Positions 59,087-64,000 of a stretch of 64,000 bases of DNA are shown here, piece after piece. Each line of letters begins with the position of its first letter. The first letter of the stretch is position 1. Under the pieces are notes generated by a model, which had not been told where the DNA came from, searched no databases, and saw nothing but the letters and a program-made list of their open reading frames with translations. The stretch is from Saccharofermentans sp. (lineage in GTDB: Bacteria; Bacillota; Clostridia; Saccharofermentanales; Saccharofermentanaceae): NCBI GenBank assembly GCA_024403715.1, contig JAKSRJ010000002.1, positions 53,201-117,200 on the forward strand, written 5' to 3'. The translations under genes were made by a program, and so were the position numbers.

Positions 59087-59111
59087 ACGCGAGTCTTTAA
59101 AAGACTCGCGT
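59087..59111 (+). terminator. Terminator of 14-aa microORF
   Basis: ACGCGAGTCTTT / AAAGACTCGCGT, 12-bp perfect stem. Short T tract in either direction; also serves the convergent gene at 59135. Confidence 0.8.
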
Positions 59112-59134
59112 GAATTTCATTTCAAATATTATGT

Positions 59135-59593
59135 TTACTCCAGGAAATCTATCCTTACTGTCATCTCCATGGCAGATGCTATTCTTTTCAGCGTCTTAAT
59201 TGACGGATTAGCTATTCCTCTTTCTATTCTCGAAATATCCGCCTGATCAATACCTGAAATTTTTGATAATTCCTTTTGAGACATTTCTTTTGAAGCTCGT
59301 GCTCTCATTAGTGCTTCACCAACTTCTGTACAACTCAATGCATCACTAGTTGATACTGTACTTCCATTCTCATAAATAGTTTCTACTTCAATATCAATCT
59401 CTTCATTCCAAATGATTCCATACTGTCCTACGAGTTTACCCGATAAAAACAAGTCTCTATCTATAAGTCTTTCCAATACTGGATACTTTGAAAACAGGCA
59501 ACTCAAATCATATTGCTTAACTTCTCCAGTCTGAAATGTGACAATAAGAATTGTTCCTTCTCCAAATTGCAAATCAACAGCCTTATGAAACAT
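59135..59593 (-). CDS. DUF2442-HTH fusion, putative antitoxin
   Basis: 152 residues. Residues about 1-80 are DUF2442 (VDLQFGEGTILIVTFQTGE, then DRDLFLSGKLVGQYGIIW); residues about 90-150 an XRE HTH (ASKEMSQKELSKISGIDQAD, then NPSIKTLKRIASAMEMTV). One base separates it from the DUF4160 gene. DUF4160/DUF2442 pairs are predicted toxin-antitoxin modules; the HTH part would give autoregulation. Confidence 0.9.
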   Translation of the reverse strand: MFHKAVDLQFGEGTILIVTFQTGEVKQYDLSCLFSKYPVLERLIDRDLFLSGKLVGQYGIIWNEEIDIEVETIYENGSTVSTSDALSCTEVGEALMRARASKEMSQKELSKISGIDQADISRIERGIANPSIKTLKRIASAMEMTVRIDFLE

Positions 59594-59594
59594 A

Positions 59595-59849
59595 TTAATT
59601 CAATGGTGGAAGCTTACGATAATTTTCAGTTTCCCACATTTCCTCCAATTCAGTACGGTATTTTGCTATAAACTCTTTTACCATGGACTGAGCCTTGAGA
59701 GGGAAGTAACCTTCCATAATTTCACCATCTGATAATTGAAATGGTGCTTCAAAGTCTTGTGTAATTGCATGGATGTGTGGTGGATTATGTTCCTTATCAC
59801 GCAAATACATAACAATTATTATTCCATAAAAAGAGCTTATAGTCGGCAT
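59595..59849 (-). CDS. DUF4160 protein, putative toxin
   Basis: 84 residues matching DUF4160: MPTISSFYGIIIVMYLRDKE, then HNPPHIHA, then GYFPLKAQSMVKEFI. The conserved PHIHA motif is intact. First gene of the pair. Family role is not settled; toxin status rests on genomic association. Confidence 0.9.
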   Translation of the reverse strand: MPTISSFYGIIIVMYLRDKEHNPPHIHAITQDFEAPFQLSDGEIMEGYFPLKAQSMVKEFIAKYRTELEEMWETENYRKLPPLN

Positions 59850-59924
59850 TTATACCTCCCCATAATATGTGTTATAACCCATAATGTCAAATTGATAGTT
59901 TTTATGCTTCAAAAATAAAAACTG

Positions 59925-60296
59925 CTATTTGAGATATTGACAATTAACAGCGAATAATTTTCTTATCCAATCTAAATACTTTATTTCTTTTTCATAATCA
60001 TTAAATTTAAAACCCTCTTCGCCTTCCCAAATAATATTAGGATCACCTATAAGCTTATATCCATTCTTCTCTAAAAAATCTTTTACAGGTTCTATCCACT
60101 CGCTTGGTTGACAATACTTCCCAGGTAAACATATTAAGCAATTATCGTCATCAATAAACCAAGGATTACCGAAGATTTCTCTCCTGTCTTGAAACGCCTC
60201 TGCTCTATTTGAAAACTTAAAGTATTCACAAATAAATTCATCCGTAACTTCTGGTTCAATTTTAAGTCGACCAGCTCCAACAGACCAACAACCCAT
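59925..60296 (-). CDS. Hypothetical protein (123 aa)
   Basis: Starts MGCWSVGAGRLKIEPEVTDE; Trp/Phe/Tyr-rich, acidic, with DDDNCLICLPGKYCQPSEW in the middle. The FEGEE- and NYEKEIKYLDW-like end suggests a two-layer alpha/beta fold. No family recognised; similar soluble proteins are common as accessory or immunity-type genes. A GGAGG-like AAGGGAGG lies before the start. Divergent from the XRE gene at 60392. Confidence 0.7.
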   Translation of the reverse strand: MGCWSVGAGRLKIEPEVTDEFICEYFKFSNRAEAFQDRREIFGNPWFIDDDNCLICLPGKYCQPSEWIEPVKDFLEKNGYKLIGDPNIIWEGEEGFKFNDYEKEIKYLDWIRKLFAVNCQYLK

Positions 60297-60309
60297 ATTA
60301 ATACCTCCC

Positions 60310-60337
60310 TTGAAAAATGAAATATTTATACTAAAAT
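60310..60337 (+). promoter_or_regulatory. Promoter of XRE gene
   Basis: TTGAAA, 16-base spacer, TAAAAT. Confidence 0.6.
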
Positions 60338-60338
60338 A

Positions 60339-60372
60339 TAACCAACGGTTATTATTTTATAACCATTGGTTA
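60339..60372. promoter_or_regulatory. Two operators TAACC-N3-GGTTA
   Basis: TAACCAACGGTTA (60339-60351) and TAACCATTGGTTA (60360-60372), centres 21 bases apart, i.e. on one face of the helix. Directly after the -10 box, so bound protein would block transcription. Confidence 0.75.
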
Positions 60373-60391
60373 TTATGTCAAGGGAGTTTTT

Positions 60392-60721
60392 ATGGAATTT
60401 CAGTTTAAACGTCTTGTAGAATTAAGGGAAAAAATAGGAATTAACAAAGCTGAGGCAGCCAGAAGACTTAATATGTCTGCTATGGGGTACGGACGATATG
60501 AGAAAGGTGAGCGTGAACCTTCTTATCAAACAGTTAGTTTTATAGCTAAAAACTTTGGAACCACAACCGAATTCTTATATGGTTTATCTGATGATTCAAA
60601 AGCAAAGACAATAACAGTTTCTTTGTCAGAAAATCCTGAATTGTTCTTATTAATTGAAAGATTTCAAAACAACAAATCATTTGCTCAGAAACTGCTAGAC
60701 TACTTAAACGATTCTAATTAG
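60392..60721 (+). CDS. XRE-family regulator
   Basis: 109 residues. HTH at about 8-65: LREKIGINKAEAARRLNMSA, RYEKGEREPSYQTV, FGTTTEFLYGLSD; then a helical C-terminus. Preceded by two identical-spaced dyads that should be its own operators. Likely target besides itself: the divergent gene at 59925. Confidence 0.9.
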   Translation: MEFQFKRLVELREKIGINKAEAARRLNMSAMGYGRYEKGEREPSYQTVSFIAKNFGTTTEFLYGLSDDSKAKTITVSLSENPELFLLIERFQNNKSFAQKLLDYLNDSN

Positions 60722-60797
60722 GTAAGTTCACCATCAGAATAAAGTAACACATCAGCGTCATGACTCCTGCCAAAATTGATATAGCTGAATGAAAGCA

Positions 60798-61844
60798 TCA
60801 CTTCTTTGTTGAACTCTCAAGCAAAGTAAATGTCTTATTATCAAGATCTAGTTCACACATCGCACCATAAGGTATTACCGCGATCGGTTTTGCATGACCA
60901 ATATTTGCATTATAAAGAATCGGGAGATCCGGTCGTCCTGCCTCCAGCCCAATTACCTTCTTATACACTTCCTTATATGATTCATACTTAGTTCTTCTCG
61001 CAGGTTTTCCTACAACAATACCGTTAATGACACTAATAATTCCCTGAGCAACAAGATTTCTTAAAGTCCATGCCACCTGATACTCACTTGGATCATCTTC
61101 GCTGGTCTCGAGGAATAATATCTTACCTCGCCACTCATCTAGCGAAGGCCAGATAGAAGTTCCAACTACCATTTGGAAAACATCTAGACATCCACCTAAG
61201 AGTTCTCCTCTAACCTTACCTGCACCCTGAATAACCTCATAGTCATGCTCATCTTCATGGTACTTACGAATCACATTAAGATTTTCTTCTTTCCACCATA
61301 TCATCTCATCGTCATCGTCGTAATAATATGGCGCTTTGTAAATCTTAAGATTCTCTTCAGGCTCAAATAAAGTCTTATGCATCATCTCTACTTCATAGTT
61401 ATCAATACGACCATACTCAGCAATATTAGTCATGACAGAAAGACCGTAATAAGACATTACTCCAGCTTTATACAACATGAGGTGGTTCACTGTAGTGTCG
61501 GAGAAACCCGTAAAAATCTTAGGATTGTTTTTTATTACATCAAAATCGATATATGGCAACAAGCGAATAGTGTCGTCGCCTCCGATAGCGTTAAAAATCG
61601 CTTTTATAGAAGCATCTCGAAATGCATCCATTAAATCCTTAGCTCTTGCTTCAGGATGCATATCAAGATAATCGCGGCCCTTTAAAGCATTAGGCATAGC
61701 AACAACTTCTAGGCCGTAATCCTTCTGAAGTCTCTCTTTTGCAAGATGAAATTTATGAATAGCCCAAGGCTCGCCAAGAGTCCCAGCGGACAGACTGACA
61801 ATGGCAACTTTATCTCCGGGTCTTAATCTTTCTGGCTTAATCAT
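60798..61844 (-). CDS. S66 LD-carboxypeptidase / MccF-like peptidase
   Basis: 348 residues. Starts IKPERLRPGDKVAIVSLSAG; nucleophile in FTGFSDTTVNHL; Glu in ETSEDDPSEYQV and His in NIGHAKPIAVIPYG complete the S66 triad. The AIGGDD turn is also conserved. Family members trim murein tripeptide-D-Ala or give immunity to microcin C-type antibiotics (MccF). The long form with a GIVVGKP segment is closer to the MccF-like branch. Followed by the MBL gene upstream with a 9-base gap. Confidence 0.92.
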   Translation of the reverse strand: MIKPERLRPGDKVAIVSLSAGTLGEPWAIHKFHLAKERLQKDYGLEVVAMPNALKGRDYLDMHPEARAKDLMDAFRDASIKAIFNAIGGDDTIRLLPYIDFDVIKNNPKIFTGFSDTTVNHLMLYKAGVMSYYGLSVMTNIAEYGRIDNYEVEMMHKTLFEPEENLKIYKAPYYYDDDDEMIWWKEENLNVIRKYHEDEHDYEVIQGAGKVRGELLGGCLDVFQMVVGTSIWPSLDEWRGKILFLETSEDDPSEYQVAWTLRNLVAQGIISVINGIVVGKPARRTKYESYKEVYKKVIGLEAGRPDLPILYNANIGHAKPIAVIPYGAMCELDLDNKTFTLLESSTKK

Positions 61845-61853
61845 ATTAATATC

Positions 61854-62669
61854 TTACTCTAAAACGAATTCTTCGCCAGGTTTTAGAACGATAACTCGAT
61901 CAGGATTAATAACATTCCGTATTACATTGTCTGGATTACCATTAAAAGGTGTCATCTCAGGTGCATCTACAGTACCCCAATGAATTAAAATCAACTTTGA
62001 ATTAGGGTATGTATTTGCTAGCTTATAAGCATTTTCTAGACCAATATGATACTCATTATCTGCGAAATCAAATAAGATTACATCAGGCTCTTCCATATGC
62101 AGTTGTTCTTCCATAAGTCTTGAATCACCTACATACCAGATTCTCTTACCATGAGTAGTTACATAAAAGCCGCTATATTCTTCCTTAGCCCACACTCTGT
62201 AATTATATTCATCGAGATCATTTTGCCAATTGTGGTCAGCAGGAGTGAATTTGACTTTAACATCATCAATACATACTTCATCCCACCAAGTATGGCCATA
62301 AGCATCTACACCACATTCTTCTTTCATTAAAGAAGCCACATAACGTGATGCATGAACTTCCTTTGTCACTGGAGCTAGATCAGTAAGTGTTGGTCTAGAG
62401 TAATGATCATTATCCACATGCGATACAAAATATCCATCTACCTTAGTAACATCAGAAGGCTTTGCAACCATATCGATTAGCAAAGGCATATCAAAACCTT
62501 CTAATAATGGATCAATCATAATTACTGTCCCATAAGAATTAATCATGGCACCGCCACCACCTAGCCAATAAACGCCTATGTGATTATTGTTTTCAAAATC
62601 TTTCTTGGTAAGCTTTACTGTACCAGAGGCCTGAGCCTGACCTCGTGCGTTAACGTAATAATTACCCAT
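61854..62669 (-). CDS. UlaG-like metallo-beta-lactamase fold hydrolase
   Basis: 271 residues from MGNYYVNARGQAQAS. Metal ligands: FVSHVDNDHYS (HxxxDH variant, Val-Asp-Asn-Asp-His), TPADHNW, and WYVGDSRL, with late His in LIHWGT. Belongs to the ascorbate-6-phosphate lactonase (UlaG)/RNase-like branch. Cytosolic; substrate unknown. Shares strand and close spacing with the S66 gene. Confidence 0.9.
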   Translation of the reverse strand: MGNYYVNARGQAQASGTVKLTKKDFENNNHIGVYWLGGGGAMINSYGTVIMIDPLLEGFDMPLLIDMVAKPSDVTKVDGYFVSHVDNDHYSRPTLTDLAPVTKEVHASRYVASLMKEECGVDAYGHTWWDEVCIDDVKVKFTPADHNWQNDLDEYNYRVWAKEEYSGFYVTTHGKRIWYVGDSRLMEEQLHMEEPDVILFDFADNEYHIGLENAYKLANTYPNSKLILIHWGTVDAPEMTPFNGNPDNVIRNVINPDRVIVLKPGEEFVLE

Positions 62670-62701
62670 TCTAATCAAATCCCCCAAAGGTTATAGTTGC
62701 C

Positions 62702-63250
62702 TTAATTAAATCTAGTTTTGTCCAAAACTTTTATTACTCTCGCTGGATTACCTGCAACAACAGAATAATCTGGAACATCCTTTGTAACCACCGAACCTGC
62801 ACCTACAATAGCATGTCTTCCAACACAAACACCTGGCAAAATTGTTGCACCAGCACCAATCCATGAATGTTCCTTCAATAATACAGGTTTACAAATTAGG
62901 ATATTCAAATCATATGGATCGTGATTGTTAGATAGAAGCTGCACATTAGCCGCGATTTGCACTCCATCCTCAATTGTAATTCCACCTCGAGCCATCATTA
63001 AGCAATTAGGATTGATATAAACATTATTTCCTATCTTCACATTACTTATGCATGAACCATATATAGGAGAAACTACCGTACTATTTATTCCAATATTATT
63101 GCCAAATAGTTCTTTTAATAACTCACTATATTCAGGCTGAAACCGCATTGTGTGATTCAATTTAAATACAAGTTCTTCCTGCTTAATTATGGCCCTACGA
63201 CTTTCTTCATTCTGCATTCTCAAATCGTATTCAAATTCTTCGCAAACCAT
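62702..63250 (-). CDS. Maltose/galactoside O-acetyltransferase type
   Basis: 182 residues from MVCEEFEYDLRMQNEESRRA; upstream codons are in the preceding gene's tail. Left-handed beta helix of hexapeptide repeats (NVKIGNNVYINPNCLMMA, WIGAGATILPGVCVGRHAIV, then AGSVVTKDVPDYSVVAGNPA) with the catalytic His in LLSNNHDPYD. Acetylates sugars with acetyl-CoA. Begins 4 bases after the aldo/keto reductase stop. Confidence 0.93.
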   Translation of the reverse strand: MVCEEFEYDLRMQNEESRRAIIKQEELVFKLNHTMRFQPEYSELLKELFGNNIGINSTVVSPIYGSCISNVKIGNNVYINPNCLMMARGGITIEDGVQIAANVQLLSNNHDPYDLNILICKPVLLKEHSWIGAGATILPGVCVGRHAIVGAGSVVTKDVPDYSVVAGNPARVIKVLDKTRFN

Positions 63251-63254
63251 TTTC

Positions 63255-64000
63255 TTATCTTCCCATCTTCTTTGCAAACTTCTGAAGTTCTTCTGGAATA
63301 TGAATTGTCTGAGGACATACATGCTCACAGCTACAACATCCGATACAGCACTCTGGCTGCTTGTCAGAATCAATTGATGCTAGTGCCATTGGAGCAATAA
63401 AATCACCTGCACCAGCTACCATCGACTCGTTATAAAGCTTCAAGAGGAATGGAATATCAAGATTCATTGGGCACTTGCTCACACAATAGTGACAACCTGT
63501 ACAAGGTACTGTAGTCTTTGCAATCATATCATCGGCTATTCCAAGCACAACTGCCATCTCAGTTTCGTTTAATGGCTTATTCTCTGAGTAAGTATTAATG
63601 TTTGCCTCAAGCTGATCCATGTTAGACATTCCTGAGAGTGTCACTACTACACTTGGGATAGACTGAAGGAATCTAAATGACCATGCTGGCACATCTTCAT
63701 CTGGTCTTAAAGCCTTAAGCTTAGCTGTAGCGTCATCAGAAAGGCTTGCTAGCTGACCACCTCTTACTGGCTCCATAACCCACACTGGAATATTCCACTC
63801 GTCAAGCAAAGCAACCTTACCCTTTGCATCCTGGAACTTATAGTCGAAATAATTAAGCTCAATCTGACAAAATTCCATATCTTTGCCATAAGCTTCTAAG
63901 AATCTAGTCATACAAGCAATATCGCCGTGTGTTGAGAAACCGAGATGCTTAATACGGCCATTTTTCTTCTGTTCGCTAAGGTACTCAAAAATACCAAACT
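63255..64000 (-). CDS. Aldo/keto reductase with two 4Fe-4S motifs, 5' end cut
   Basis: The frame is open to the right window edge (248 codons seen). Reductase barrel segments: GRIKHLGFSTHGD, EYGKDMEFCQIELNYFDYKF, WVMEPVRGGQLASL and FRFLQSIPSVVVTLSGMSN. The C-terminus has two cluster motifs: CTGCHYCVSKCP and CCIGCCSCEHVCP. This ferredoxin-tailed subfamily is typical of anaerobes. The N-terminal catalytic Tyr region lies outside the window. Likely one operon with the acetyltransferase. Confidence 0.94.
   Translation of the reverse strand, partial: FGIFEYLSEQKKNGRIKHLGFSTHGDIACMTRFLEAYGKDMEFCQIELNYFDYKFQDAKGKVALLDEWNIPVWVMEPVRGGQLASLSDDATAKLKALRPDEDVPAWSFRFLQSIPSVVVTLSGMSNMDQLEANINTYSENKPLNETEMAVVLGIADDMIAKTTVPCTGCHYCVSKCPMNLDIPFLLKLYNESMVAGAGDFIAPMALASIDSDKQPECCIGCCSCEHVCPQTIHIPEELQKFAKKMGR

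Noticed and set aside
1..64000. tRNA or rRNA genes, integrase, IS elements
   Set aside because: None noticed by eye; a tRNA search tool could still find one, but no cloverleaf or CCA-type end stood out.

Overview
The window is low-GC bacterial DNA with strong GGAGG-type ribosome binding sites, sigma-A style promoters and U-tract terminators. The gene content (GH31 and GH3 glycosidases, a lipoprotein serpin, several GGDEF/EAL proteins, a LacI-type sensor cyclase, an Lsa-like ABC-F protein, MetQNI with NifS/IscU) points to an anaerobic clostridium of the Lachnospiraceae, probably a gut or rumen Butyrivibrio/Pseudobutyrivibrio relative. This is inference from content; there is no rRNA or other taxonomic marker, and I saw no tRNA gene, CRISPR array, integrase or intact insertion sequence.

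Layout. 1-3.2 kb: two translationally coupled genes of unknown function, the downstream one cut by the window edge. 3.2-7.1 kb: a gene-poor stretch with an orphan HicB and many microORFs (18-41 codons), most preceded by the same leader, plus two copies of a nested-hairpin element. 7.0-10.2 kb: an FxLYD secreted protein, VanZ, a membrane Ser/Thr kinase and an HTH protein, bracketed by a 116-bp direct repeat. 10.2-19.9 kb: accessory genes, mostly on the minus strand (AAA_14 ATPase, ClpX-like ATPase, several zinc-type hypotheticals, DUF1653, macro domain, HigBA). 20-43.6 kb: chromosomal-style metabolism and signalling (phosphatase, serpin, GH31, GT-C membrane protein, D-2-hydroxyacid dehydrogenase, mgtE, ABC-F, dus, EAL protein, MATE, GH3, two GGDEF proteins). 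43.7-52 kb: a sulfur-acquisition locus. 52-64 kb: a lipoprotein, a MerR-regulated ABC exporter, a DUF4160/DUF2442 pair, S66 peptidase, MBL hydrolase, acetyltransferase and a ferredoxin-type aldo/keto reductase cut by the right edge.

The most coherent biology is the sulfur locus. A putative cysteine/cystine ABC operon on the minus strand starts with a 23-codon leader peptide ending in Cys-Cys-Cys-Cys-Arg-Met-Cys, followed by a terminator before the binding-protein gene. Divergently, metQ-metN-metI-nifS-iscU starts from a consensus promoter. Two similar 26-bp imperfect dyads lie 63 bp apart; one covers the -35 box of the cysteine operon and the other lies just after the -10 box of metQ, so one repressor could control both directions.

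The most unusual signal is a scattered family of very short ORFs (14-49 codons) at nine sites between 4.3 and 59 kb. Eight of them follow a conserved leader (GTTCTGCAAC, then TATACTTAGCTCAT, then an A-rich stretch with GGAG), and most end in their own terminator. Their peptides do not resemble each other, so the conservation lies in the expression cassette. Two of the leaders follow directly after a 70-80 bp nested hairpin whose two copies show compensatory base changes. A second unusual item is an 872-residue protein that joins a GH16 domain lacking its catalytic glutamates, a LacI-type sugar-binding domain and an intact GGDEF domain.
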